A stretch of DNA of 64,000 nt, from positions 1 through 64,000 of the forward strand of contig JAHBXY010000012.1 in the NCBI GenBank assembly GCA_019636275.1, in the 5' to 3' direction. This DNA is from Planctomycetota bacterium (GTDB lineage Bacteria; Planctomycetota; J058). Under the pieces are notes generated by a model that saw only the letters and a program-made list of their open reading frames with translations, was not told the DNA's origin and searched no databases. A program made the translations under genes and the position numbers. This document shows positions 29,821 to 41,892 of this stretch, piece by piece. Position 1 is the stretch's first letter; every line of letters begins with the position of its first letter.

Positions 29821-30690
29821 ATGTCCGGATCGGTCCTGATCCCCGTCGACGGCTCGTCCCTGGCCGAGAAGGTCCTCGGCCCGGCGCGCCCGCTGATCGA
29901 GGCCCTCGAGGCCGACGTCGTGCTCCTGCGCGTCGTGCCCACGCGCGGCACGCTGGCCGACGTCGAGGTCGAGGCCGACGAGGCCGGCGCGGCCCTGCAG
30001 CGGCTGCAGGACCGCCTGGGCCGCGAGGGCCTCCGCTGCCAGGCCAAGCTCGTGCGCGGCGACCCGGCGGAGCAGATCCTGACCTTCGCCCGGGCCCTGC
30101 GCCCCGACTACCTGGCCATGGCCACGCACGGCCGCAGCGGCGTCTCGCGCCTCGTCCGCGGCAGCACCGCCGAGCGCGTCCTGCGCCACGCGACCGCCCC
30201 GGTCCTCCTCTGCAACCCGCACGTCCTCGCCGGGCCCGACGAGCCCCCCGCCGGGCCGCCCTTCCGGCGCATCCTCGTGCCGCTCGACGGCTCGGACCTC
30301 GCCGCCGAGGTCCTGCCCCACGTCGAGCGCCTGGCCCGCGTCTACGGCTCCGAGGTGCTGCTCCTGACGGTCGAGCCCTACGAGTACACCCTCGCCCCCA
30401 CGCCGCTGGTCGCCCCGCCGACCGACCCGCGCGCGCTCGAGGCCCTGGTCGAGGGCCCCCGCGCGCGCCTCGCGGCCGCCGGGATCCCGACGAGCGTGAT
30501 GACCGCCCACGGCGTCGTTCCGGTCGAGGTCCTGCGCGCCGCGCACGCCTGCGACCTCGTGGCGATGACCACCCACGGCCGCGGCGGCGCCTCGCGCTGG
30601 TGGTTCGGCTCGGTCGCCGAGCAGGTGCTGCGCCACTGCGCCGCGCCGCTCCTCGTGCTGCGGGTCGCCACTCCGCACGACGAGGCCTAG
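29821..30690 (+). CDS. tandem universal stress protein
   Basis: 289 residues, two Usp domains of about 140. Domain 1: SVLIPVDGSSLAEKVLGPAR with the ATP-binding-type motif ATHGRSGVSRLVRGSTAERV. Domain 2: RILVPLDGSDLAAEVLPHVE with TTHGRGGASRWWFGSVAEQV. The G-x2-G-x9-G(S/T) pattern is kept in both, so nucleotide binding is plausible. Likely cotranscribed with the PAC2 gene. Repeat A starts directly after the stop. Confidence 0.92.
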   Translation: MSGSVLIPVDGSSLAEKVLGPARPLIEALEADVVLLRVVPTRGTLADVEVEADEAGAALQRLQDRLGREGLRCQAKLVRGDPAEQILTFARALRPDYLAMATHGRSGVSRLVRGSTAERVLRHATAPVLLCNPHVLAGPDEPPAGPPFRRILVPLDGSDLAAEVLPHVERLARVYGSEVLLLTVEPYEYTLAPTPLVAPPTDPRALEALVEGPRARLAAAGIPTSVMTAHGVVPVEVLRAAHACDLVAMTTHGRGGASRWWFGSVAEQVLRHCAAPLLVLRVATPHDEA

Positions 30691-30879
30691 GTGTGATCGA
30701 CGGCTGCGGGCGACGATGCTGGCCGCGGCGGCGCGCGCGCGGGCTCGAAGTAAGTCGCTACGTCGTCGCCCGCGCGCCTCGCCGCCGCGGCTCAGCCTCG
30801 TCGCCCTCGCCTCACGTGCTGCTCCGATCGAAGGCTGGTCACCAGCGAAACGTGGTAGCGCCGATCTCTTCAGTGGCTC
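30691..30879 (-). repeat. intergenic repeat A, copy 2 (inverted relative to the other copies)
   Basis: The minus strand is near-identical over about 188 nt to 61899-62085 on the plus strand, including GATCGGCGCTACCACGT, CTGGTGACCAGCCTTCGA, GGCTGAGCCGCGGCGGCGAG and the GGCGACGACGTAGCGAC stretch. It begins at the base after the universal stress stop. It fills most of the gap up to 30935. Confidence 0.85.
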
Positions 30880-30922
30880 TTCGCCGGGGCCAGCCCGCCA
30901 GGGCGGCGGTCGGGCGCCGGCG

Positions 30923-30928
30923 TATAGT
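30923..30928 (+). promoter_or_regulatory. -10 box TATAGT
   Basis: TATAGT ends 6 nt before ATG 30935, with no room for a ribosome binding site. Leaderless-type geometry. Confidence 0.5.
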
Positions 30929-30934
30929 CGGTGC

Positions 30935-31525
30935 ATGGCCACCTGCCCCTTCTGCGCCGAGGACCTCGCGCCGGGGACCCCCAAGTGCCCCCACTGCGGC
31001 GAGGACCAGGGCCCGCGGCCGGCGGTCCCCGTCGGCTGGGGCGCGCCGGGCAAGCCGGCCGTCGTGGCGGTGGCGGGGGCGCTGAGCCTGCTCTACGGCG
31101 CCGTCGGCTTCTGCGGCCAGGCGGTCGGCGTGGGGACCCTCGTCGCGCTGGGCGGGACGGGCGTCACGACGCAGGCCTTCGGGCCGCCGGGGACAGGCCG
31201 GCGCGCGTTCATGCTCGTCGCCTTCGTCCTCGGCGCCCTGGCGAGCGTGGGCCACGTCGCGGCCGGCGTGGGGCTCCTGCGGCTGCGACCGTGGGGCCGC
31301 CGCCTGGCGCTCGGGCTGGTGGTCTACGGCATCGGCATGTCGGTGGTGTCCTTGCCCTTCACGCTGCCGGCGCAGGTCGAGCAGGCGGGCCCCGGGCTGA
31401 AGAGCGTCATCGTCGCCACCAGCATCGGCGGCGCCCTGTTCTGGCTGGCCTGCCTCGCGGCCGTGGGCGTCGTCCTCACCCGCCCGCACGTGCGCGCCGC
31501 GTTCGAGCCCGGCGGGCCCGCGTGA
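30935..31525 (+). CDS. zinc-ribbon membrane protein
   Basis: 196 residues. Residues 1-25 are a double-zinc-ribbon-like segment, CPFCAEDLAPGTPKCPHCGE (two C-x2-C). Four hydrophobic segments follow: AVVAVAGALSLLYGAVGF, FMLVAFVLGALASVGHVAAG, LALGLVVYGIGMSVVSLPF and IGGALFWLACLAAVGVVLT. Typical of small membrane proteins with a cytoplasmic zinc ribbon, no assigned role. Its stop overlaps the amidase GTG. Confidence 0.8.
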   Translation: MATCPFCAEDLAPGTPKCPHCGEDQGPRPAVPVGWGAPGKPAVVAVAGALSLLYGAVGFCGQAVGVGTLVALGGTGVTTQAFGPPGTGRRAFMLVAFVLGALASVGHVAAGVGLLRLRPWGRRLALGLVVYGIGMSVVSLPFTLPAQVEQAGPGLKSVIVATSIGGALFWLACLAAVGVVLTRPHVRAAFEPGGPA

Positions 31526-33030
31526 GCCTCGCCGGCTACGACGACCACGACGCCCTGGGCCTGGCCGCCCTCGTGCGCGCGGGCGAGGTCACGGCGCGCG
31601 AGCTCGTCGACGAGGCGCTCGCGCGGCTCGACGCGCTGAACCCGCGCCTGAACGCCGTCGTGGCCGTGCGCGCGGCGGCCGCCCGCGCCGCCGCCGCGGG
31701 GCCGCTCGAGGGGCCGCTGGCCGGCGTGCCGTTCCTGCTCAAGGACCTGCTGGGCGCGATCGCCGGCGAGAGCACCACCTGCGGCAGCCGCCTGTGGCAG
31801 GGCCACGTCGCCGCCTGCGACACCGAGCTCGTGCGCCGCTTCGGGCGCGCCGGGCTCATCTGCGTCGGCCGCAGCAGCACGCCCGAGCTGGGGATCCTGC
31901 CGGTCACGGAGCCCGAGGCCTACGCGCCCGCCCGCAACCCGTGGGACCTCTCGCGCACGCCGGGCGGCTCGAGCGGCGGCTCGGCGGCGGCGGTCGCGGC
32001 CGGGATCGTGCCGCTGGCGAGCGGCGGCGACGGCGGCGGGTCGATCCGCATCCCGGCCTCGTGCTGCGGGCTGTTCGGCCTCAAGCCGTCGCGCGGCCGC
32101 ACGCCGACCGGGCCCGAGGCCGTGGAGCACTGGCAGGGCTGCGCCGTCGAGCACGTGCTCACACGCACGGTCCGCGACTCCGCCGCGGTCCTCGACGCCA
32201 CGCACGGCCCGGACCCCGGCGCCCCCTACGTGGCGCCGCCGCCCGCCCGCCCGTTCCTGGAGGAGGTCGGCGCGCCGCCAGGGCGCCTGCGGATCGCCTT
32301 CACCCGGCGCCCGCTCCTGCCCGCCCCCGGCGTCCACCCGGACTGCGTCGCGGCCGTCGACGAGGCGGCCGCCCTCTGCGCCGAGCTGGGCCACGAGGTC
32401 GAGGAGGCCCACCCCCCGCTCGACGGCGACGCCTTCGCGCGCGCCTTCGTGCTCATGATCATCGGCGAGGTCGCCGCCGACCTGCGCGCGGCCGAGCGCA
32501 CCCTCGGCCGCCGCGTGCGCCACGGCGACATCGAGCCCGGGACGCACGTCCTGCGCCTCCTCGGCGAGGCCTACTCGGCGGCCGACTTCGCCCTGGCTGT
32601 GCGCGACCTCAAGGCCACCGGCCGCGTCCTGGCGCCGTTCTTCGCCCGCCACGACGTCCTGCTCACGCCGACGCTGGCCACGCCGCCCCTGCCCGTGGGC
32701 GCCCTCACCCCGCGCGGCGCCGAGCGGGCCCTCATCGTGACCCTCACGCGCCTCGGCGCCGCCGGCGCCCTGCGCGCGCTCGGCGTCCTCGAGCGCATCG
32801 CGGCCACGGCCTACGCCTTCGCGGCCTTCACGGCGCCGTTCAACGCCAGCGGCCAGCCGGCCATGAGCGTGCCGCTCCACGCGTCGCCCGAGGGCCTGCC
32901 GATCGGCGTGCAGTTCGCCGCGCGCCCGGGCGAGGAGGGGCTGCTCCTGCGCCTCGCCGGCCAGCTCGAGGCGGCGAGGCCCTGGCGCGGGCGGCGCCCG
33001 CCGGTGCACGCGAGCGCGCTTCAGCCCTGA
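31522..33030 (+). CDS. amidase signature family enzyme
   Basis: 502 residues from GTG 31522 (GTGA overlap). Catalytic Lys74 in [13 protein letters not shown], the Ser-Gly-Gly-Ser region [16 protein letters not shown], and [20 protein letters not shown] with the nucleophile Ser are all present, giving the Ser-cisSer-Lys triad. C-terminus [18 protein letters not shown] / [13 protein letters not shown] is standard for the family. It hydrolyses a carboxamide; the family includes GatA, fatty-acid amide hydrolase and nylon-oligomer hydrolases. No gatB/gatC nearby, so tRNA amidation is unlikely. Confidence 0.9.
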   Translation: MSLAGYDDHDALGLAALVRAGEVTARELVDEALARLDALNPRLNAVVAVRAAAARAAAAGPLEGPLAGVPFLLKDLLGAIAGESTTCGSRLWQGHVAACDTELVRRFGRAGLICVGRSSTPELGILPVTEPEAYAPARNPWDLSRTPGGSSGGSAAAVAAGIVPLASGGDGGGSIRIPASCCGLFGLKPSRGRTPTGPEAVEHWQGCAVEHVLTRTVRDSAAVLDATHGPDPGAPYVAPPPARPFLEEVGAPPGRLRIAFTRRPLLPAPGVHPDCVAAVDEAAALCAELGHEVEEAHPPLDGDAFARAFVLMIIGEVAADLRAAERTLGRRVRHGDIEPGTHVLRLLGEAYSAADFALAVRDLKATGRVLAPFFARHDVLLTPTLATPPLPVGALTPRGAERALIVTLTRLGAAGALRALGVLERIAATAYAFAAFTAPFNASGQPAMSVPLHASPEGLPIGVQFAARPGEEGLLLRLAGQLEAARPWRGRRPPVHASALQP

Positions 33031-34058
33031 CGGGCGGCGAGGAGCTCCTGGTTGCGCTCCGCCGCCCGGTCGGCGAGGCGGGTCAGGAGCGACGGCGCCA
33101 GCGCCGAGGCGCTCTCGCGGCCCGTCCGCGCCTCGGTCGACCGACCGGCGGCCGGCCCCGGCAGGAGGCGGTTGACGAGCGACAGGGCGCGCGTGACGAG
33201 GCCGGGCAGGAGCTCGTTCACCAGCGCGGCGACCTTCGCCTGCGGGGTGATGATCAGCCGCGCGTCGCCGCGGCGGCAGGCGCGCACGATCTGCGCGGCC
33301 GCGCGCTCGGCGTCGATCGACGCGAGCGGCAGGGCGGCGCCCAGCGCGAACCACGCGTGCTCCGCGCGGTGCTTGCCCTTGAACAGGGCGTTGCGCGCCG
33401 AGCCCGTGCGCATGAGGCCCGGGCACACCGTCGTCACGCGGATGCCGTGGCGCCGCAGCTCGACGCGCAGGCCGTCGGACAGGCCCACCGCCCCGAACTT
33501 GCTCGCCGTGTAGGGCAGGAGGTGCGGCACGGCGACCTTGCCGCCGATCGAGGTGACGTTGACGACCCGCCCGGCCCCGCTGGCGCGCAGGTGCGGGAGC
33601 GCCGCGAGCGTCGTGTGGAGCGGGCCGAGGACGTGCACCGCCAGGGCGTCCTCGAAGTCGGCCACGGTCATGTGCTCGAGCGGCCCCACCTGGATCACGC
33701 CGGCGTTGTTCACGAGCACGTCCAGCCCGCCGAAGGTGAGCACGACCCGGCGCACGGCGTCCTCGACCTGCGCGCGCACGCGCACGTCGCAGGGCACCGG
33801 CAGCGCCTCGGCCCCGCGGGCCCGCAGCTCGGCGGCCGCGCGGTCGAGCGTCGCCGGGTCGCGGGCCAGGAGGGCCAGGCGCGCGCCCTCGGCGGCGAAC
33901 GCGCGCGCGAGCACGAGCCCCAGGCCGCGCGAGCCGCCGGTGATCACGACGACCTTGCCGCGCAGGTCGAGCGGCCGGCGGCGGGCGAGCAGGGCCAGGC
34001 CGCCGAGCGCGGCGCCGGCGGCGAGCTCGAGCCCGTGGCGACCTCGCGTGAGCCTCAC
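33021..34058 (-). CDS. short-chain dehydrogenase with N-terminal membrane-like segment
   Basis: 345 residues from GTG 34058 (GTGA overlap with the PAC2 stop). Residues about 8-25 (GLELAAGAALGGLALLA) are hydrophobic and could anchor it. The SDR core follows: VITGGSRGLGLVLARAF, LVNNAGVI, NVTSIGG and YTASKFGAVGL. A C-terminal extension of about 90 residues (ALVNELLPGLVTRALSLVNR) goes beyond classical SDRs. Substrate unknown. Its last 10 nt overlap the end of the convergent amidase gene. Confidence 0.85.
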   Translation of the reverse strand: MRLTRGRHGLELAAGAALGGLALLARRRPLDLRGKVVVITGGSRGLGLVLARAFAAEGARLALLARDPATLDRAAAELRARGAEALPVPCDVRVRAQVEDAVRRVVLTFGGLDVLVNNAGVIQVGPLEHMTVADFEDALAVHVLGPLHTTLAALPHLRASGAGRVVNVTSIGGKVAVPHLLPYTASKFGAVGLSDGLRVELRRHGIRVTTVCPGLMRTGSARNALFKGKHRAEHAWFALGAALPLASIDAERAAAQIVRACRRGDARLIITPQAKVAALVNELLPGLVTRALSLVNRLLPGPAAGRSTEARTGRESASALAPSLLTRLADRAAERNQELLAARQG

Positions 34059-35107
34059 GTCAGTCCTCCTCGGCCACCGGGCGGCCGGAACAGGTCCAGG
34101 AACCGATCCTCGTAGCGGTCGAACAGGCCGTGGCGGTCGAGCAGGTCCTTGAGCTCGCTGGCCCGGTCGCGGTCCGCCTGCACCTCGTCGAACAGCGCCT
34201 CCACCTCCGCGATGGCCTCGGGGGCGATCACCTCGTCGGCGGCGGCGGGCTCGTCGCCGGCGTCGGCGCCGAGCGGGTCGGGGTCGGGCACGACGATGTC
34301 GATCCGCACCTCGGCCTCGACGCCGGGCGGGTCGGCCACGGGCTCGGCGGGCGCGACGTCGGGCTCGAGGAGCTCCTCGCCGGGCATGCTGCCGCCCATG
34401 GCCTCCTTGAGGCGGTCGTGCAGCTCGCACAGCTCGGGCTCGAGCCGCTGGGCCTCCTGGTCGATCTCGTCGAGGTCCAGCTCCACCTCGCCCAGGCAGG
34501 CGAACGTGCGCAGCACCGCGGCGGCGGCCTTGGGGTTCGGGATCGAGCTGGCGAAGTAGGGGAACTCTCCCAGGAGGCACGCCCCGGCCATGCCGCGCTC
34601 GATCGCCGCCGAGAGGAGCACCGCGTTGAGCCCCGACACCTCGCCGTCCCAGAACACCTCCGCGCCCAGGCGGCGCACCTGCGCCAGGGCCTTCGGCTCG
34701 CTGGCGAAGGCGAACACGCGCGGGTCGGTGCGCGGGTCGATCGGCGAGGCGACGGCGGAGAACGTGAACACGCGCCGCACGCCCAGCGCCTGGGCGAAGC
34801 TGACGACCTCCTGGCAGAAGGCCCAGGAACGCGTGGTGGGCTGCGCCTCGCCCAGGAGCACGAGCACGTCGCGCCCGCCCGTGGGGTTGCGCCAGCCGTA
34901 GAACACGCTGCGCGGGAGCGACACGGGGACGAGCAGCCCGTCCTTGACGTGCGCCTGCCGCTGGTCGAAGTACGGGGCGGGGCCGATCTCGGCGAACGGT
35001 CGCGCCGCGAGCTTCTGCGTCAGGTACGCGCCGGCGATCTCGGCCACGCACCCCATGCCCGGCCAGACCGCGACCAGGCACGGGTCGTTGAAGACCAGCG
35101 CTCCCAT
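34055..35107 (-). CDS. PAC2-family protein, paralogue with the same C-terminal tail
   Basis: 350 residues from ATG 35107, with GGGAGGGG upstream. The PAC2 domain has PCLVAVWPGMGCVAEIAGAY, FWDGEVSGLNAVLLSAAI and ACLLGEFPYFASSIPNPKAA. The middle is a long Asp/Glu/Pro/Ala linker. The tail QADRDRASELKDLLDRHGLF / DRYEDRFLDLFR repeats that of the protein at 28791-29813. Coupled by overlap to the SDR gene downstream. Confidence 0.85.
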   Translation of the reverse strand: MGALVFNDPCLVAVWPGMGCVAEIAGAYLTQKLAARPFAEIGPAPYFDQRQAHVKDGLLVPVSLPRSVFYGWRNPTGGRDVLVLLGEAQPTTRSWAFCQEVVSFAQALGVRRVFTFSAVASPIDPRTDPRVFAFASEPKALAQVRRLGAEVFWDGEVSGLNAVLLSAAIERGMAGACLLGEFPYFASSIPNPKAAAAVLRTFACLGEVELDLDEIDQEAQRLEPELCELHDRLKEAMGGSMPGEELLEPDVAPAEPVADPPGVEAEVRIDIVVPDPDPLGADAGDEPAAADEVIAPEAIAEVEALFDEVQADRDRASELKDLLDRHGLFDRYEDRFLDLFRPPGGRGGLT

Positions 35108-35264
35108 GTGGCGCCCCTCCCCGAGGCCGTTGTCCTGTCGGGGTAACGAGCACGCCCCGGGCCGCGGGGTCGGCAGAGCTCCACCCCGTCGGGAGGGCCG
35201 TGCCAGGCCACGGGGCGCGGGACGCGCGTGACCCGCCCGCCAGGCGCTCGGGGCTTGCGCGGGG

Positions 35265-35918
35265 TCACCCGGGGGCGACGGAGGGGCGCTCCAGCGGCGT
35301 CGAGGCGTCCGGGGCCGTGAGCGCCCACGCGACGAGGGCGTCGCGGGCGGCGGCGCGCACGCCGTCGGTGCCCACGACCTCGGCGGCCGCCGTCAGCGCC
35401 CGCACGTGGTGCCAGCAGGCGCGCGGGGGGCAGTGGGCGGCCGTGACCGCCTCCCAGGCCCACACCGGGAGGGCCTCGCGACGGGCGTTGAACGCCTCCG
35501 CCGCCGCGTGGTGGCGCGGACACGGGCAGGCGAGCCAGGCCTCGGCCGCGGCCAGCGCCTCGTCGACCCCGGAGGTGTTGACGCCGGCCGTCGGCGCCTG
35601 CTCGAGGCAGCGCCGCGCGGCGGCCAGGGCGGCCCGGACGCACGCGGCCTGCCCCCAGTCGTGGAGCCGCTGCGCCCAGGCGCTCAGCGGCAGGGCCGGC
35701 GGCGGCTCCAGGCGCAGGGCCGCGCGGGCGGGCGCGTGTCCGACGTGCGCGGCGAGGCGCGCGCGCTCCTCGTGCACGGCGCCGACCGCCAGGCCGACCC
35801 GCAGGGCCTCGATCGCCTCCCCGGCGCGCACGAGGCACGCCAGGTAACGCCGCCCGTCCTCGGGCGCGCCCGTCTCCTCCCAGCGCCTGCGTGCGTCGCG
35901 CCGCGCGTCGTCCGTCAC
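35265..35918 (-). CDS. helical protein of unknown function
   Basis: 217 residues from GTG 35918. Opening ARRRWEETGAPEDGRRYLAC / LVRAGEAIEALRV recalls the 203-residue protein at 12487-13098 and small myxobacterial and planctomycete proteins with 'LxRAGExxxERLxLAAxLGH' patterns (here EERARLAAHVGHAPARAAL). Several Trp and Cys in the middle (WLACPCPRHHAA, AWEAVTAAHCPPRACWHH). No signal peptide. A TACGCT box lies 6 nt before the start. Confidence 0.7.
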   Translation of the reverse strand: MTDDARRDARRRWEETGAPEDGRRYLACLVRAGEAIEALRVGLAVGAVHEERARLAAHVGHAPARAALRLEPPPALPLSAWAQRLHDWGQAACVRAALAAARRCLEQAPTAGVNTSGVDEALAAAEAWLACPCPRHHAAAEAFNARREALPVWAWEAVTAAHCPPRACWHHVRALTAAAEVVGTDGVRAAARDALVAWALTAPDASTPLERPSVAPG

Positions 35919-35924
35919 GTCGCC

Positions 35925-35930
35925 AGCGTA
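35925..35930 (-). promoter_or_regulatory. -10 box TACGCT
   Basis: Reads TACGCT on the minus strand, 6 nt before GTG 35918. Its geometry supports that start codon. Confidence 0.35.
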
Positions 35931-35946
35931 CCGGACGGCGGCGGCG

Positions 35947-35952
35947 TATGCT
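35947..35952 (+). promoter_or_regulatory. candidate -10 box TATGCT
   Basis: TATGCT lies 20 nt before ATG 35973, with a GGAGG site between. Divergent from the box at 35925. Confidence 0.35.
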
Positions 35953-35972
35953 CGATCGGAGCGGAGGTGAGC

Positions 35973-36959
35973 ATGCGGGCGGGCGTCGCGGCCCTGCTGG
36001 TGGTGGTCGTCGGGGGGTGCGCCGTCGTCGAGGGCACGGGCGAGGCCGCCGTGATCCGCCCGGCCTCGGCCTTCGACGTGTGGGTCCACGACGGGCAGCG
36101 GGCGCGCCGCGCCGTCGTCGACCCCCAGGTGTCGGGACCCGAGGGCGCCGAGGTCCTGCGGCTCGTGTGGTCCGACCCGCCGCCGCGCGAGGGGCGCGAC
36201 CTCGAGCGCGAGGTGCGCTGGGTGTTCGCCGGGCTCGAGCCGCCGGCCGCCCTGCGCCTGGCCGACGGCCGCGTCGTCGAGCACCCCGACCCCGAGACGG
36301 CCGCCACGCTGCGCGCGGCGCTGCTCACGAGCCCCCCCGACGTCGAGGCGGTGCTGGCGGGGCTGTCGCGGCTCCACCGCTGCTCGAGCCGCGGCGCCCT
36401 CCTGGCGCAGGCGGCCTCGGCCGAGGGGCTGCACCCCACGTCGCTCCAGGCGCTCGTCGGCGCGGTCACGCTCCACCGGGCCCACATGGCCCTCGGGCCC
36501 GGCCCCGACGCGATCCCGGTGGGCGGCGAGCCGGCCGACGCCCTCGTGCCGCCGCTGCGGGCGCTCGCCGCGCGGCCGGAGCTGGGGCCGTCCGAGGGCA
36601 AGGTCCTGCTCGAGGCCTCGCGCGAGCTGCCGCGCTCGGCCGACCGCGCGGCCGTCCTCCTGGCGCTCGTCGCCGCGCCGCTGGCGCCCGTCGACCCCGA
36701 CGACGCGCTCACGGCCGCCCTGGGGCTCGAGCCGACCGACCGGCGCCAGCTCCTGCTCGAGGTGGCGGCGCGCCTCCCCCTGACCCGCCCGCAGGCGGCG
36801 CGCGCGATCGACGCCGCCGCCTCGCTCCGTCAGGAGTGGACGGCCGAGGTCCTCGCCGCGCTCGCCGGCAAGGCCGACCCGGCGGCCCTGCGCCGCGCGG
36901 CCGCGCGCCTCGACGAGCCGCATCGCGCCCGCGCCCTGGCGGGCGACCACGGCGGCTGA
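35973..36959 (+). CDS. lipoprotein of unknown function
   Basis: 328 residues from ATG 35973 behind GCGGAGGTGAGC. AGVAALLVVVVGGCAVVEG is a lipoprotein signal with lipobox VGGC. About 80 residues of beta character (FDVWVHDGQRARRAVVDPQV) are followed by helical-repeat-like stretches to the end (RAAVLLALVAAPLAPVDPDD, QLLLEVAARLPLTRPQAARA, EWTAEVLAALAGKADPAALR), perhaps HEAT-like or DUF4476-like. Membrane-anchored outside the cytoplasm. Function unknown. Confidence 0.72.
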   Translation: MRAGVAALLVVVVGGCAVVEGTGEAAVIRPASAFDVWVHDGQRARRAVVDPQVSGPEGAEVLRLVWSDPPPREGRDLEREVRWVFAGLEPPAALRLADGRVVEHPDPETAATLRAALLTSPPDVEAVLAGLSRLHRCSSRGALLAQAASAEGLHPTSLQALVGAVTLHRAHMALGPGPDAIPVGGEPADALVPPLRALAARPELGPSEGKVLLEASRELPRSADRAAVLLALVAAPLAPVDPDDALTAALGLEPTDRRQLLLEVAARLPLTRPQAARAIDAAASLRQEWTAEVLAALAGKADPAALRRAAARLDEPHRARALAGDHGG

Positions 36960-36999
36960 GCGGCGCGCCCTCACCCGTGACGCGCTGCGCGACGGGCCC

Positions 37000-37005
37000 T
37001 ATACT
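37000..37005 (+). promoter_or_regulatory. -10 box TATACT
   Basis: TATACT lies 33 nt before GTG 37039, with a purine-rich GGGGACGGAGG between box and start. Confidence 0.4.
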
Positions 37006-37038
37006 CTCCGGCCCCGGTCGGGGGACGGAGGCGGCGTC

Positions 37039-37290
37039 GTGATCTCGAGCATGTTCGTCCTGGGCCTCGTGTTCGTGGTCGCGTCGCTCTGCGGCCTGGG
37101 CTACCTCCACATGCTCTACGGCGCCCAGGACCAGGCGATCGCCGAGGAGCGCGCCCGCGCCGGGCTGCCGGCCCTGACCCCGCGCGCGGCCGACGCCACG
37201 CCGCTCATGGGCGCCTTCCTGGCCCTGGGCGGCGCGGGCACGGCCCTCGGGCTCGTGCTCCTCGCCGCGTCGTTCATCATCCTGCTCTGA
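37039..37290 (+). CDS. small two-helix membrane protein
   Basis: 83 residues from GTG 37039. Two hydrophobic helices (MFVLGLVFVVASLCGLGYLH and LALGGAGTALGLVLLAASFI) flank a charged loop (AQDQAIAEERARAGLPALTP). GC-rich codon use matches its neighbours. It precedes the kinase gene by 59 nt. No family known to me. Confidence 0.6.
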   Translation: MISSMFVLGLVFVVASLCGLGYLHMLYGAQDQAIAEERARAGLPALTPRAADATPLMGAFLALGGAGTALGLVLLAASFIILL

Positions 37291-37349
37291 CGTGACCCCG
37301 CTGCGCGCGCCCGTTGCGCGGGGCGCGCGCTCCTGGCAGGCTCGCCGTC

Positions 37350-40398
<3,049 letters not shown>

Positions 40399-40400
<2 letters not shown>

Positions 40401-40568
40401 CCGCGCTCACCCATGATCTGAGAGCGAAGCGAGCAGATCGAGCGGTGGCGCGCATCCCGAGCGAAGGCCGCGAAGCGGCCGGAGCGAGGGCGACAGGTGC
40501 CTCACTGCGGATCGGAGCATGGGCCGCTCCATGACGTGGACAGCATCACGAGCGACGGCCGCTGTGAG
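40399..40568 (+). repeat. intergenic structured repeat B, copy 2
   Basis: About 170 bp near-identical to 27931-28106, with the same two hairpins GATCTG(N13)CAGATC and GGCCGC-GAA-GCGGCC. It starts within the kinase stop codon, so that gene ends exactly at the element edge. Flanked by GTGA on both sides, possibly a target duplication. Confidence 0.85.
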
Positions 40569-40833
40569 AGCGCCTCGCTCAGGCCGCTCAGCGGTCGCCC
40601 TTCTTCAGCGACCTCTGCGCCACCTCTGCGGCTGCCTCTGCCTCGAGTCGTCGTGAGAGGCCCGGGTGCTTTCACGCGACGCGGGTGAACGGCCCCGCGC
40701 CGGGACGCGCCGGACCGGGACAGCAGCGACCCGCCTCGCCGCCGCGAGGAGGGTTACGTGCGGACCGGCGCCGCGTGTCGCCTCGGGAACACGCGGCACC
40801 TGAGGTGCTCACGTGGCGGGCGTGAGGACGCAC
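40569..40833. other. gene-free stretch with a CCTCTGC-type repeat
   Basis: No credible gene. CCTCTGC occurs three times at 40612, 40623 and 40635, related to the GCAGAGG repeats at 14571 and 15068. The rest before the lipoprotein start is GC-rich spacer with no clear promoter. Confidence 0.5.
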
Positions 40834-41226
40834 ATGAGGAGGCATCGCCTCATCGCCCCGGCCCTCCTGCTGGCCCTCGTCTCCGGGTGCGCCAGCCTGA
40901 CGGAGGCGCCCCGGCTCTTCGGCGGCACGCGGGCGCTCATCGCGCGGCCGTTCCCCATCACCCAGGCGGAGTTCCGGCTCGGCAGCGAGCGCCCGATCGT
41001 CGCCGGGCCGGTGGGCCTCGTGCTGACGAACCTCTACTGGCTCGTCGACCTGCCCATGAGCTTCGTCATGGACATGCTGATCGCGCCCATCTCGTACTTC
41101 GCCTTCGACGGAGGCGAGGACGGCCGGCGCGGCGGGGGCGAGCCCCGCCAGCCCTACACGCCGCCCACCGACGCCGACGGGCCGCCGCCGCTGCTCGACG
41201 GGGGCGACCCGCTCGCGCCGCTCTGA
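40834..41226 (+). CDS. YceK/YidQ-like lipoprotein
   Basis: 130 residues from ATG 40834 (GTG 40813 is in frame upstream). Signal RLIAPALLLALVSGCAS with lipobox VSGC. The body FPITQAEFRLGSERPIVAGP and NLYWLVDLPMSFVMDMLIAP resembles the YceK/YidQ (DUF1375) family, whose core is a 'D-L-P-x-S-x-V-x-D-x-L-x-x-P' segment. A Pro/Gly-rich tail follows. Outer-membrane or periplasmic anchoring is likely; function of the family unknown. Confidence 0.75.
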   Translation: MRRHRLIAPALLLALVSGCASLTEAPRLFGGTRALIARPFPITQAEFRLGSERPIVAGPVGLVLTNLYWLVDLPMSFVMDMLIAPISYFAFDGGEDGRRGGGEPRQPYTPPTDADGPPPLLDGGDPLAPL

Positions 41227-41330
41227 CGGCCCGCCGTCCGGGGACGGAGCCACGGCAGCACGTTCGTTCCTCCGTGACCGCGGGCCGCCCCGCGGAGACG
41301 CACGGCGCGGTCGAGCCGCCGTCGTCGATC

Positions 41331-41392
41331 GGCGCCGCAGCCGAGCGCAGCGGCGCCGCAGCCGAGCGCAGCCGCGCCGCAGCGAGCGCGAG
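41331..41392 (+). repeat. 21-bp tandem repeat, about three copies
   Basis: GGCGCCGCAGCCGAGCGCAGC occurs at 41331-41351 and 41352-41372 exactly, with a degraded third copy to 41392. It lies in the 270-bp gene-free stretch between the lipoprotein and the group II intron. The rest of that stretch is GC-rich DNA with repeated 'CGCAGCGAG' words. Confidence 0.75.
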
Positions 41393-41473
41393 GACACCAC
41401 GCCGCGAGGAACGCAGCGAGAGCCCCAGGCGAGGTCGAGGAGGGCGAGGCGCTGCCGCGCGAAGGCGAGCGAC

Positions 41474-41491
41474 GGCGGCCTCCTGGCCGCC
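41474..41491 (+). terminator. GC hairpin just upstream of the group II intron
   Basis: GGCGGCC-TCCT-GGCCGCC, a 7-bp perfect stem, ends 6 nt before the intron's first base. Some bacterial group II introns (class C) insert directly behind such terminator-like stems. There is no T-run, so termination itself is uncertain. Confidence 0.45.
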
Positions 41492-41892
41492 GAGCGAGTG
41501 CGACTGGCATGACCAACAGACCGGAGGTGAGTCGTGTAGACGAATCCTGACCCGGGGCCCTGACGGAGGGAACCCGACACCGAAGAGGCAAGGGCGCCGC
41601 CCGGAGCACCGGGCAGTCAACCTCAACCCGGCGCAACCAACGCAGGAGGGAGGCTGTCACCCGTGAGGGTGCGTCTGGTGGAAGCCATAGGTGCGTGAGC
41701 GTTCCGAACGAGAGTGAAGCGCCGTAAGGCGGCCATGGCGGGCAAGTCGGCTCGCGGCGACGCCAGCCCAGTTTCCGTTGGTGCCATTGGCCGTGCTGGC
41801 GACGGAATGTTCACGAAGTCTGTTGGCCTTACCCAGTGAGATCTGCCGGGTTCCCTTCCGAGGGTAAGCCGGAGGACGAAAGACGAAGGCTG

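Noticed and set aside
31522..33030. Amidase as GatA of the tRNA amidotransferase
   Set aside because: No gatB or gatC near it, and the neighbours are unrelated; general amidase is the safer call.
41331..41392. Tandem repeat as a CRISPR array
   Set aside because: Copies are directly adjacent with no spacers.
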